A DNA stretch of 64,000 nucleotides, taken from NCBI GenBank assembly GCA_947623965.1, contig CANQIF010000002.1:124001-188000 (forward strand), read 5' to 3'. This document shows positions 41,622-49,399 of the stretch, piece by piece. The stretch's first letter is position 1; each line of letters begins with the position of its first letter. Under the pieces are notes generated by a model that was given only the letters and a program-made list of their open reading frames with translations, ran no database searches and had not been told where the DNA came from. A program made the translations under genes and the position numbers. The DNA is from an uncultured Alistipes sp. GTDB taxonomy: Bacteria > Bacteroidota > Bacteroidia > Bacteroidales > Rikenellaceae.

Positions 41622-42752
41622 ATGATCGATTTTCAGCAGATTCCCTCGCCCTCCTATGTCCTCGACGAGCAGTTGCTCGATCGCAACCTCGCCGTCATCG
41701 ACCGCGTGCGCCGCGAAGCGGGCGTCGAAATCATCGTCGCGCTGAAGGCCTGCGCCATGTGGAGCATCTTCCCCGAGCTGGCGCGCCACTCCGACGGTGC
41801 GACCGCCAGTTCGGCCGCCGAGGCGCGCCTCGTCTTCGAGGAGTTCGGCCGCCCGGCCCACACCTATGCCCCCGTCTACACCGACCGCAGCATCGGGGAG
41901 ATTCTCCGCTGCAGCGACCACATCACCTTCAACTCGGTCGCCCAGTACGAGCGCTTCGCGCCGATGGCGCTGCTGCGCGGCATCTCGTGCGGTCTGCGCA
42001 TCAACCCGCAGTATTCGCCCGTGGAGACCGACCTCTACAACCCCTGCGTGGCGGGCTCGCGGCTCGGCGTGACGGCCGACGAACTGCCGGAGCTCCCGGC
42101 AGGGCTCGAGGGACTCCACTTCCACGTGCTGTGCGAATCGCGCCCCGAACATCTGAAACTCGCCCTCGAGGCGGTCGAACGCCGTTTCGGACACTTCCTC
42201 GACCGGATCAAGTGGCTCAACCTCGGCGGCGGCCACCTCATGACCCATGCCGACTACGACTGCGACGCCCTCATCGCCCTGCTGCATGCCTTCCGGAAGC
42301 GCCACCCGCATCTGCGCCTCATCCTCGAACCGGGCAGCGCCTTTACGTGGCGCACGGGCTACCTCGTCTCGACCGTCGAGGATATCGTCGTCAACGGCGG
42401 CGTCCGCACGGCGATGCTCGACGTCTCGTTCGCCTGCCACATGCCCGACTGTCTGGAGATGCCCTACAAGCCGGCGATCGTCGGGGCCCGCGAGCCCGCC
42501 GGGGACGAACCCCGCTGGCGCATGGGCGGCACGAGCTGTCTGGCCGGCGACTACTTCGGCGACTGGGCCTTCGACCGCGAACTGCGCGTCGGCGACCGCA
42601 TCGTCTTCGAGGATATGATCCACTACACGATGGTCAAGACGACGATGTTCAACGGCGTCGAACACCCCTCGATCGTCATCGTCCGCCGCGACGGCCGCAC
42701 CGACGTCATCCGCCGCTTCGGCTACGAGGACTACAAGTCGCGCATGTCCTAA
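41622..42752 (+). CDS. nspC: Carboxynorspermidine decarboxylase NspC
   Basis: A 376-residue PLP enzyme of the alanine racemase-fold decarboxylases. Seen: P-S-P-S-Y-V-L-D-E (residues 8-16), A-L-K-A-C-A-M-W-S with the PLP Lys (around residue 43), H-F-H-V-L-C-E, N-L-G-G-G-H-L-M-T-H and E-P-G-S-A-F, then C-L-A-G-D-Y-F-G-D-W-A-F with the catalytic Cys near the C-terminus. It releases CO2 from carboxy(nor)spermidine. With the dehydrogenase at 39307 it makes spermidine. The cysteate synthase follows 22 bp downstream, possibly in one operon. A TATTTTTG box lies at 41575-41582. Confidence 0.93.
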   Translation: MIDFQQIPSPSYVLDEQLLDRNLAVIDRVRREAGVEIIVALKACAMWSIFPELARHSDGATASSAAEARLVFEEFGRPAHTYAPVYTDRSIGEILRCSDHITFNSVAQYERFAPMALLRGISCGLRINPQYSPVETDLYNPCVAGSRLGVTADELPELPAGLEGLHFHVLCESRPEHLKLALEAVERRFGHFLDRIKWLNLGGGHLMTHADYDCDALIALLHAFRKRHPHLRLILEPGSAFTWRTGYLVSTVEDIVVNGGVRTAMLDVSFACHMPDCLEMPYKPAIVGAREPAGDEPRWRMGGTSCLAGDYFGDWAFDRELRVGDRIVFEDMIHYTMVKTTMFNGVEHPSIVIVRRDGRTDVIRRFGYEDYKSRMS

Positions 42753-42774
42753 CCGAAAACCAAACTTACGATAT

Positions 42775-44070
42775 ATGGAAAACTTTACGCCTACCGCCTA
42801 TACGCTCGAATGCGTCGCTACGGGCCGCGAATTTGAAGACGACGGGTGGTCGCTGGCCGATCCCGCCTGCGAAACCCCGTCGCTGGTGCGGGCCCGCTAC
42901 GCCTGCAGGCAGATCGAGGTCCGCTCCGACGAATACGGCCTCTACAAGTTCTGCGACTGGATGCCGGTCCGCCGCCTGCTGAAGGGGTCGGCCGCTCCCG
43001 TCACCTACCGCAGCAAGGGGCTGGCCGGACACCTCGGGCTGGAGAACCTCTGGATCACCTTCAACGGCTACCATCCCGCCATCGGGGCGCGGATGACGAC
43101 CTGCTCGTTCAAGGAGACCGAGGCCTATTCGGTCTGCGGCCGCACGCGGGCCGAGGAGAAACGGGTGCTGGTGGTCGCCTCGGCGGGCAACACGGCCCGG
43201 GCCTTCGCGAAGGTCTGCTCCGAAAACGGCATCCGTCTGCTGCTGGCCGTCCCCTCGGACAACCTCGATGCGATGTGGTTCGCCGAGCCGCTCGCCGACT
43301 GCGTGAAGCTGATTGCCTGCGCTCCGGGCGGCGACTACTTCGATGCGATCCGGCTCTCGGATATGGCGCTGAAAGACCGCGAGCACTTCTATGCCGAGGG
43401 CGGCGCCAAGAACATCGCCCGCCGCGACGGCATGGCGACGACCGTTCTCTCGGCCGCGACGACCATCGGCCGCATCCCCGACTACTATTTCCAGGCTGTG
43501 GGCAGCGGCACGGGCGCCATTGCCGCCTGGGAGGCGGCGCAGCGGCTGCAGGCCGACGGCCGCTTCGGCACGAACGGCATGAAACTCATGGTGGCGCAGA
43601 ACGCCCCCTTCGTGCCGATGTACGATGCCTGGCGCGCCGGCTCGCGGAAACTGCTGCCCTATGCCGACGACAAGGCGCGGCGCGACGCCGCGATCATCGA
43701 CGCCAAGGTGCTCTCGAACCGCAAGCCGCCCTACGGGCTGGCCGGCGGCCTCTACGACGCCCTGAAGGCGACGGACGGCGATCTGTTAGTCGTGACCAAC
43801 CCGCAGGCCCGCAAGGCGGCCCGGCTCTTCGAGGAGCTCGAGGGCATCGACATCCATCCCGCTGCGGCCGTCGCCACGGCGTCGCTCATCAAGACGGTGG
43901 GCGAGGGGCGCATCGCGAAGGATGCCACGGTGATGCTCAACATCACGGGCGGCGGCGAGAAGCGCTTCAAGGCGGGCCGGGAACTTTGGCACCTCAGGCC
44001 GAGCCATGTTTTCCCGCTCGACACCGACCCCGACGAGGTGGTCGAAAAGGTGGCGGCGCTCTTCGCGTGA
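42775..44070 (+). CDS. Cysteate synthase (sulfonolipid pathway)
   Basis: A 431-residue PLP enzyme of the threonine synthase/cysteine synthase fold. Residues about 7-30 hold Y-T-L-E-C-V-A-T-G-R-E-F-E-D-D-G; the PLP Lys is likely in T-Y-R-S-K-G-L-A (around 79); F-N-G-Y-H-P-A-I-G-A and V-V-A-S-A-G-N-T-A-R-A-F-A-K are typical of cysteate synthase, with N-I-T-G-G-G-E-K-R near the C-terminus. The enzyme family makes L-cysteate from O-phosphoserine and sulfite. In archaea this feeds coenzyme M; in Alistipes-type Bacteroidetes it feeds capnine sulfonolipids. An ordinary threonine synthase is a weaker alternative. It follows nspC by 22 bp. Confidence 0.75.
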   Translation: MENFTPTAYTLECVATGREFEDDGWSLADPACETPSLVRARYACRQIEVRSDEYGLYKFCDWMPVRRLLKGSAAPVTYRSKGLAGHLGLENLWITFNGYHPAIGARMTTCSFKETEAYSVCGRTRAEEKRVLVVASAGNTARAFAKVCSENGIRLLLAVPSDNLDAMWFAEPLADCVKLIACAPGGDYFDAIRLSDMALKDREHFYAEGGAKNIARRDGMATTVLSAATTIGRIPDYYFQAVGSGTGAIAAWEAAQRLQADGRFGTNGMKLMVAQNAPFVPMYDAWRAGSRKLLPYADDKARRDAAIIDAKVLSNRKPPYGLAGGLYDALKATDGDLLVVTNPQARKAARLFEELEGIDIHPAAAVATASLIKTVGEGRIAKDATVMLNITGGGEKRFKAGRELWHLRPSHVFPLDTDPDEVVEKVAALFA

Positions 44071-44169
44071 TCCGCGGCGAAACCCAGCTGCGGCTGCCCG
44101 CCGCGGCCGGAACTTCCGATACATCCTCTTCGCGTTGTCGCAGAGGATGTTTTTTACTTGTCATTCCGC

Positions 44170-45090
44170 ATGAAACCGATGACCGATAAACGGACGGGCC
44201 CTCTCCTTTGGACGTATTTCTGCCTGGCGGCCTGCTGCCTTGCTGCCGCCTGCTCGCCGGCGGAGCGGCTGGCCGCCGAGTTGCGCCGCGCAACGGCTGG
44301 ATTCGATGCCGCGGTCGGCGTCGCCGTGATTTTCGACGGCCGCGATACGGTCGTGATCGGCCGGACGGCCGACTATCCGATGATGAGCGTCGTGAAACTG
44401 CCCCAGGCGATGGCCGTCGTCGATGCGCTCGAACGGTCGGGACGGCCGCTCTCGACGCCGGTTCGCATCGCCCCGGAGGAGCTGCTGCCCGACACCTGGA
44501 GCCCGCTGCGCGACAGTTTGCCGCAGGGCGGGACGCTCTCGGTCGCCGAGCTGCTGCGCTTCACGCTGCAGTGGAGCGACAACAATGCCTGCGATGTGCT
44601 CTTCGACCGCTTCGGGGGCCCCGAGGCGGTCGATCGCTACCTGCGCGGGCTGGGGATCGGCGGCGACTTCGCCGTCGCCGTCACCGAAGCCGAGATGCAC
44701 CGCGACCCCGACGCCTGCTACCGGAACCTCACCTCGCCGCTCGCGGCCGCCGCCTGGACCGAAGGGCTGCTGACGCGGGAGCTCTTCACGCCTGCCGGGC
44801 GCCGCTTCCTGCTGGAAACGCTGCTCGGCTGCCGGACGGGGGCGGACCGCCTGCCGCAGCCGCTCGCGGGCACCGGCGCCTGTATCGGACACAAAACCGG
44901 GACGGGCGACCGCCGCCCGGACGGCCGGATGATCGGATGCAACGATGTCGGCTTCGTTGTTTTGCCCGACGGGCGGCACTATACGATTGCCGTGCTGATC
45001 CGCGATTCGGCCGAATCGGATGCGGAGAACGCCCGCCTCATCGCCGAGATCTCGGCGATCGTCTGCCGGTATGCCGTGGAGCATCCGTAG
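44170..45090 (+). CDS. Class A beta-lactamase, lipoprotein (Bacteroidetes A2-like)
   Basis: A 306-residue serine beta-lactamase. The catalytic S-V-V-K is at residues 73-76, S-D-N at 136-138, the Omega-loop Glu likely E175 in T-E-A-E-M-H-R-D, and K-T-G at 242-244. The signal ends in a lipobox L-A-A-A-C (Cys28), so it would be membrane-anchored. The ATG at 44170 is used; TTG at 44158 is in frame but unlikely. It resembles the CfxA/CepA-type A2 group of Bacteroidetes, which hydrolyse cephalosporins. All active-site motifs are present; the substrate range is unknown. Confidence 0.9.
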   Translation: MKPMTDKRTGPLLWTYFCLAACCLAAACSPAERLAAELRRATAGFDAAVGVAVIFDGRDTVVIGRTADYPMMSVVKLPQAMAVVDALERSGRPLSTPVRIAPEELLPDTWSPLRDSLPQGGTLSVAELLRFTLQWSDNNACDVLFDRFGGPEAVDRYLRGLGIGGDFAVAVTEAEMHRDPDACYRNLTSPLAAAAWTEGLLTRELFTPAGRRFLLETLLGCRTGADRLPQPLAGTGACIGHKTGTGDRRPDGRMIGCNDVGFVVLPDGRHYTIAVLIRDSAESDAENARLIAEISAIVCRYAVEHP

Positions 45091-45145
45091 CGGTGCGGGC
45101 GCGGCAGAAAGAAAAACGTCGACAAAAAGCCGACGAAATAAAGAG

Positions 45146-45180
45146 AAAACCCCGTCAGAAACGTATTCTGACGGGGTTTT
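45146..45180 (-). terminator. Terminator between the beta-lactamase gene and tRNA-Leu
   Basis: AAAACCCCGTCAGAA-ACGTA-TTCTGACGGGGTTTT: a perfect symmetrical hairpin with A and T runs, usable on both strands, so it can end the beta-lactamase transcript (+) and the tRNA transcript (-). Confidence 0.88.
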
Positions 45181-45182
45181 CG

Positions 45183-45268
45183 TGCTCGGAACGGGAATCG
45201 AACCCGTACGGCCATTGCTGGCCACAGGATTTTAAGTCCGGCGTGTCTACCTATTCCACCATCCGAGC
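45183..45268 (-). tRNA. tRNA-Leu (anticodon TAA)
   Basis: 86 nt with the long variable arm of class II tRNAs (GTGGCCAGCAATGGCC on the - strand). Acceptor GCTCGGA / TCCGAGC with discriminator A, anticodon loop ACTTAAAAT (TAA), T arm GGTTCGATTCC. CCA is not encoded. Confidence 0.95.
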
Positions 45269-45313
45269 AACCCTGTTTTGCATCGAAATGCGCGGCAAAG
45301 GTACGCAATTTAT

Positions 45314-46219
45314 TCAGTTTTCGCAAGTCTCGATCCGATTTATGATCGCCTCGTCGTCGTCCGGGCGGAACCAGCGCACCGCATCGTCGCGGCGGAACCA
45401 GGTGAGCTGCCGCTTGGCGTAGCGGCGCGTGTTGCGCTGGATCAGGGCCACGGCCTCCTCCCGGGTGCAGGCGCCGTCGAAGAAGGCGAAGAGCTCTTTG
45501 TAACCCACCGTTTGCAGCGCGTTCAGCCGGCGGTAGGGGAGCATCCGCCGTGCCTCCTCCTCGAGCCCCTCGGCCATCATCCGCTCCACGCGCCGGTCGA
45601 TCCGCTCATAGAGCTCCTCGCGCGGCAGGTCGATCCCGATCTTGACGATCAGGAACGGCCGCGGCTGCCGGCGTCCCGTGCGGAACGAGGAGTAGGTGCG
45701 TCCGGTCTGGAGGCAGACCTCCAGGGCCCGCTGAACGCGGGCGGGGTTGCAGCGGTCCACCTCGGCGTAGTAGCGGGGATCGAGCCGGGCGAGCTCCTCC
45801 GCAAGGGCGGCGACCCCCTCCGTCTCCATCCGGCGGGTCAGCTCGACGCGCAGCCGGGCGTCGGCCGGGGGCAGATCGTCCATCCCGTCGCACAACGCTT
45901 TGACGTAGAGCCCCGAACCGCCCACGGCAATCACCGTGTCGCAGCGGCGGAAGAGCTCCTCGAGGCGGGCAAGCGCCTGCACCTCGAAGCTGCCGCAGTT
46001 GAGCTCGTCGTCGATCGCCCGGTCGGCGATGAAGTGGTGCTCGGCGCGCCGTAGCTGCTCGGGCGTCGGCTGCGCGGTTCCGATCGCCAGACCGCGGTAG
46101 AACTGCCGCGAGTCGGTCGAGAGGATCGGCGCGCGGTAGTGTTCGGCCAGCCGGATCGAGAGGTCGGTCTTGCCGCAGCCGGTCGGTCCGACGATGACGA
46201 CCAGCCGCTTAATACTCAT
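45314..46219 (-). CDS. miaA: tRNA dimethylallyltransferase MiaA
   Basis: A 301-residue enzyme with the P-loop G-P-T-G-C-G-K-T-D (residues 11-19), S-T-D-S-R-Q-F-Y-R-G-L (around 34-44), G-G-S-G-L-Y-V-K-A (around 101-109) and R-R-Y-A-K-R-Q-L-T-W-F-R (around 266-277), all MiaA signatures. It adds a dimethylallyl group to A37 of tRNAs that read UNN codons. Start at 46219 is chosen by family N-terminus; its first codons overlap the end of the upstream gene by 11 bp. Housekeeping. Confidence 0.93.
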   Translation of the reverse strand: MSIKRLVVIVGPTGCGKTDLSIRLAEHYRAPILSTDSRQFYRGLAIGTAQPTPEQLRRAEHHFIADRAIDDELNCGSFEVQALARLEELFRRCDTVIAVGGSGLYVKALCDGMDDLPPADARLRVELTRRMETEGVAALAEELARLDPRYYAEVDRCNPARVQRALEVCLQTGRTYSSFRTGRRQPRPFLIVKIGIDLPREELYERIDRRVERMMAEGLEEEARRMLPYRRLNALQTVGYKELFAFFDGACTREEAVALIQRNTRRYAKRQLTWFRRDDAVRWFRPDDDEAIINRIETCEN

Positions 46220-46721
46220 CGTCGTAGCTGTCGTCGCCCTCGAAGGCGCTGAAGTCGCCCATCGCATCCTCGAAGATCGAGCTGTCGTCGTCGGCCACCG
46301 TTTTCGAAGGGTCGTACTGGTCGGGGACCTCGGCGACGGCGTAGATCTCGCGCGGGTAGCTGGCTTCGGGGTCGGCCTCGTAGGCGCCCGTCAGCTCGAG
46401 GTAGTAGGCCCGGTCGCCGAAGAGGTCGAAGAGGTAGATCAGGCGGTCGCGAAGCCGGTGCATGAGTTGTCCGAGCGTCACCTCCTCCATCATTGCAGGC
46501 GATTCCGCACTGCCGTCGCCCATCTCCATGAGGGTGAATTCGCGCAGTTTCTCCCAGCGCCGGCCGGCTGTGAAGAAAGAGGCCATGCAGGGTTCGTATT
46601 CGAGCGCTTCGAGCAGGAAGTTGTGAAATTCGAGCAGGGTCATGTCGTACATCACCTCGTAATCGCGGACGAAACGGTCGTTTTCGTCGCTGAGCATACG
46701 GAATCGGAATACCATCGACAT
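46209..46721 (-). CDS. Plasmid pRiA4b ORF-3-like protein
   Basis: A 170-residue acidic protein, M-V-F-R-F-R-M-L-S-D-E-N-D-R-F-V-R-D-Y-E-V then F-H-N-F-L-L-E-A-L-E-Y and L-I-Y-L-F-D-L-F-G-D-R-A-Y-Y-L-E-L. The combination of 'F-R-(F/V)...L-S-D-E...F-R-D' start and 'Y.YDFGD.W...I' body is that of the pRiA4b ORF-3 family, here L-F-D-L-F-G-D; the C-terminal tail is Asp/Glu-rich. The family is common in Bacteroidetes next to miaA and its function is unknown. Start between 46721 and 46715. Confidence 0.72.
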   Translation of the reverse strand: MSMVFRFRMLSDENDRFVRDYEVMYDMTLLEFHNFLLEALEYEPCMASFFTAGRRWEKLREFTLMEMGDGSAESPAMMEEVTLGQLMHRLRDRLIYLFDLFGDRAYYLELTGAYEADPEASYPREIYAVAEVPDQYDPSKTVADDDSSIFEDAMGDFSAFEGDDSYDDEY

Positions 46722-46737
46722 AGGGCGGATTTTCGCT

Positions 46738-47739
46738 TTAGTTTGGACAAATGTACGATATTCTTTCGAGAAAAGCAATGACATCCACCGCGTCGGGGTA
46801 GTCCGTGAGGCGCGGATGCTGCGCCGCGCCGAAATCGACCCGCCGCGGATGGTCGATCGGGCGGGCGACGACGCACTGGATCTCGCGGTCGTGCTCCGCG
46901 AGCCAGGCGAGGGCCTCGGCCTCCGTGCGGTAGCGGCGGCAGGCGAGGGCGCTCAATGCCTGCGGGAATTCCTCCTGCTCGACGACGACGGCGCCGCCGA
47001 GGTCGAGAAAGGGGGTGCCGGTCATCTCGAACAGCGCGCGGGTCTGCCGGTAGTTGTTGCGGTATTTGTCGGAGAGCTGCGGCGGCCGCAGGTCGGGGAA
47101 AGGGTGCCCCTCGGGGAGGAGCAGCAGCGATACGTTGCGGCATCCCAATCCGTTGTGGAGCCAGATATCCTCGGCGAGCCCCGCCCGTTCGGCCTCGGTT
47201 TCGTCGCCCGTGAGAAGGGCGACCGACTGCCGCGAGCCGCGCAGCAGGGCCGGAAGGCCGGCATAGGCGGCGCGGAAATAGCGGTTCGTGTTGTCGCTGC
47301 CGGTGGCGATGACGGCGTCGACGGCTTCGCTGCCTTCGTACAGCGAGACGGGCAGCGCCGGATCGATGGCCCGGAGTTCGTCCAGTACGAATTGGAGCAG
47401 GACGCGGTCTTTCGACGAGGGTTTCACGAGACAGCGGTGGCCGCTGACCGACACGCACAGCAGGTCGAAGAAGCCGACCAGCGGGATGTTGCCGGCCATG
47501 ACGACGAGCACCCGTTTCGGAGCGGCGACCGGCAGACGGTAGGGGGCGAGCCAGGCTTCGAGCCGGTCGCGCTGCAGCATTTCGGTGCGGATCGCCTCGA
47601 CGGCCGTCGTGATCGAGGCGGCCGAAAACCAAGGGTTGGCCGCTGCGGCCGCTTCGATGATCCGCTGCGATGCGGCGGTCCGGCCGAAGGTTTCGAGACG
47701 CTTCCCGAGTTCTACGAAAGGTTCGATGCAAGCATTCAT
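46738..47739 (-). CDS. Acyl-CoA reductase (LuxC-like)
   Basis: A 333-residue protein resembling the LuxC/acyl-CoA reductase family, usual in Bacteroidetes. Seen: an N-terminal helical region with A-N-P-W-F, a Rossmann-like stretch P-K-R-V-L-V-V-M-A-G-N-I-P-L-V-G-F-F-D (in parts), C-L-V-K-P-S-S-K-D-R-V-L-L and N-G-L-G-C-R-N-V-S-L-L, the likely catalytic Cys. It would reduce a fatty acyl-CoA to an aldehyde with NAD(P)H. The start at 47739 is chosen because a TATCTTTG promoter box (47745-47752) lies only a few bases before it, which leaves no room for the ATG at 47757. Confidence 0.85.
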   Translation of the reverse strand: MNACIEPFVELGKRLETFGRTAASQRIIEAAAAANPWFSAASITTAVEAIRTEMLQRDRLEAWLAPYRLPVAAPKRVLVVMAGNIPLVGFFDLLCVSVSGHRCLVKPSSKDRVLLQFVLDELRAIDPALPVSLYEGSEAVDAVIATGSDNTNRYFRAAYAGLPALLRGSRQSVALLTGDETEAERAGLAEDIWLHNGLGCRNVSLLLLPEGHPFPDLRPPQLSDKYRNNYRQTRALFEMTGTPFLDLGGAVVVEQEEFPQALSALACRRYRTEAEALAWLAEHDREIQCVVARPIDHPRRVDFGAAQHPRLTDYPDAVDVIAFLERISYICPN

Positions 47740-47744
47740 AAGAG

Positions 47745-47777
47745 CAAAGATACGCATAAGTCGAGGGCAATGCCAAA
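47745..47777 (-). promoter_or_regulatory. Promoter of the LuxC-like gene, almost leaderless
   Basis: On the - strand TTTG (47774-47777), 21 bp, then TATCTTTG (47745-47752, exact). The ATG at 47739 starts 6 bp after the box, so the transcript would have nearly no 5' leader. Confidence 0.7.
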
Positions 47778-47814
47778 TTTATTTGTATTTTGCCGATGCT
47801 GGATAAACGCGCTT

Positions 47815-48210
47815 AATTTTGAATCTTGAATTTTGAATTTTGAATTTCGGCCTTGCAAAGGCCGTGCGGGCCGCAGCCTGGGGCGGCGTCCCGCAGCTCG
47901 CGTCCCGCAGGTCCGCTTCGAGCGTGACCTCCGCAGGCTGCAGCCCGAATTTAATTTTGAATCCTGAATTTGCGGCTTCAACGAAGCCGCAGCGGGCCGC
48001 AACCTCCGCCCGGCGGAGGCCCGCAACTCCTTACAGTCGTGTGCGCCCTCCGCAGGCCGCGGCCCGAATTAATTTTGAATTCTGAATTCTGAATTTGCGG
48101 CTCCTTACGGAGCCGCAGCAGCCCGCAGCCGCCCCCCCGGGCGGAGGGCTGCATTTCGCGTCCCGCAGGTCCGCTCGTGCAAGCCCATCGCTCGGCTGCG
48201 GGCTTTATCC
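47815..48210. repeat. GC-rich mosaic intergenic repeat, locus 4 (three tandem units)
   Basis: No gene fills 47758-48339. Three units start with AT-rich GAATTTTGAATT-type spacers (47817-47847, 47949-47970, 48066-48096), each followed by a different hairpin with a similar fold: CGGCCTTGCAAAGGCCG, GCGGCTTCAACGAAGCCGC and GCGGCTCCTTACGGAGCCGC. Then come CCGCAGCC-type arms. The 18-mer CGGACCTGCGGGACGCGA appears as its reverse complement at 47898-47915 and 48156-48173, and CGCTCGGCTGCGGGCT at 48189-48204. Confidence 0.8.
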
Positions 48211-48264
48211 AGGCAGTTTGCTTTTGTCGAGGCGAAGCAAAACAAATGAAAAAAACGGGAAAAA

Positions 48265-48295
48265 TTTGGAGAATGAAAAATTTTGGTTACCTTTG
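48265..48295 (+). promoter_or_regulatory. Promoter of the tRNA-Gly locus (TTTG-N19-TACCTTTG)
   Basis: TTTG at 48265-48268, 19 bp, TACCTTTG at 48288-48295, an exact match. It precedes both the partial and the full tRNA-Gly. Confidence 0.83.
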
Positions 48296-48339
48296 CACTC
48301 GCAATTCGCTTCCGACGCGGTCGAGTTGCGGTTACAAAT

Positions 48340-48375
48340 GCGGAAATAGCTCAGTTGGTAGAGCACAACCTTGCC
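48340..48375 (+). repeat. Duplicated 5' half of tRNA-Gly (not a functional tRNA)
   Basis: 36 nt identical to the first half of the tRNA-Gly at 48447, from the acceptor 5' strand through the D arm and the anticodon, then diverging. Between it and the true tRNA lies 71 bp that carries GCACGTCC / GGACGTGC arms and an inverted copy of the anticodon arm CCAACCTTGGCAAGG. Confidence 0.88.
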
Positions 48376-48446
48376 CCCAGGAAAATAGGCACGTCCAACC
48401 TTGGCAAGGCGATGACCGCGGAAAGAAGGACGTGCAACAGATTATT

Positions 48447-48522
48447 GCGGAAATAGCTCAGTTGGTAGAGCACAACCTTGCCAAGGTTGGGGTCGCGAGT
48501 TCGAGTCTCGTTTTCCGCTCCA
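48447..48522 (+). tRNA. tRNA-Gly (anticodon GCC)
   Basis: Acceptor GCGGAAA / TTTCCGC, D arm TAGCTCAGTTGGTAGAGCA, anticodon loop TTGCCAA (GCC), T arm GAGTTCGAGTCTC, discriminator T. The 3' CCA (48520-48522) matches the genome, so CCA may be encoded, unlike in the other tRNAs here. Confidence 0.95.
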
Positions 48523-48651
48523 AAGAAACAACTGCTGAAAAAAGTAGTTGTTTCTTTTATTTATAAATCAAAGGTATCGCTATTGGATCTCAACTATTTT
48601 TTTTGGCGACCTTTGTGCTCGCAACAATTCCGAAAAAAGAGGCGCGATGCC

Positions 48652-48682
48652 TTGCATTTCTAACATTTGTTTTCTATTTTTG
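48652..48682 (+). promoter_or_regulatory. Promoter of the AT-rich islet (TTG-N20-TATTTTTG)
   Basis: TTG at 48652-48654, 20 bp, TATTTTTG at 48675-48682, an exact match to the Bacteroidetes pattern. The gene starts at 48728. Confidence 0.8.
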
Positions 48683-48727
48683 TAAGAATTTTATATCATA
48701 ATCGTAATAACTGCAAAAGAATAAGAT

Positions 48728-49381
48728 ATGTACCCGCACGATAATATTTTTAATATTTATTACAATATAGGTAAACGAACTCCATTTTTAGTTAAACGGT
48801 GCGAGGTAGGATTAGCACGGTCATCAAGTGAAGAAAGGCGCATTGATCCTAATCAAGATAGAACTTTTTTAGTTGAAACTGTAAAGCCTCGAGGTAAATA
48901 TGGTAAGGCTTATGGTAAATGTTTTGTAAATGGCAAGCCGGATGATACTTATCGGCAAGAATGCTATCCGAATATCAAAGATGAAGAAATCCCTTGCGCG
49001 GGATGTGGTGAATGGGTTTTAATAGATGTTCCCGGTGTATCGCTTGATGAACTATTCCCTATTCATAAGGCGAGTGATATACTTATGTTTGGGAAATATA
49101 AAGGTAAATCTTTTGGTGACGTATATAGGGAAGATTGTCAATATCTTTATTGGTTAGAAACAACAGATAGATTTTTTAAAATCGACTTCGAGGAACTTGA
49201 ACGATTATATCCAAATGTTGAAACGACTGTAGACGCATCTATTTCAGATAGGATAATTGATTTTGGGAAATATAAGGGAAAAAAGTTTGACGATATTAAA
49301 GATGATATTTCTTACCTTGAATGGCTTGTCTCAATAGGTAAAATATCTATTGAAGACTTCAAACTATTAACCACAGTATAA
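48728..49381 (+). CDS. AT-rich islet gene 1, two FGKYKGK motifs (DUF3820-like)
   Basis: A 217-residue protein with a putative Cys pair C-A-G-C-G-E-W-V (around residue 96) and two copies of a 'FGKYKGK(S/K)F.D(V/I)..D..YL.WL' motif (about residues 122-145 and 178-202). This motif resembles DUF3820, a short domain found with nucleases and in phage/mobile-element proteins. The gene is visibly AT-rich against its surroundings, has its own promoter and lies next to a tRNA with a duplicated half, which suggests transfer. Function unknown. Confidence 0.7.
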   Translation: MYPHDNIFNIYYNIGKRTPFLVKRCEVGLARSSSEERRIDPNQDRTFLVETVKPRGKYGKAYGKCFVNGKPDDTYRQECYPNIKDEEIPCAGCGEWVLIDVPGVSLDELFPIHKASDILMFGKYKGKSFGDVYREDCQYLYWLETTDRFFKIDFEELERLYPNVETTVDASISDRIIDFGKYKGKKFDDIKDDISYLEWLVSIGKISIEDFKLLTTV

Positions 49382-49399
49382 TCAATAAACACAATAAGC

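Noticed and set aside
48340..48375. A second tRNA-Gly gene
   Set aside because: Only the 5' half is present; no 3' acceptor strand or T arm follows, so it cannot fold as a tRNA.
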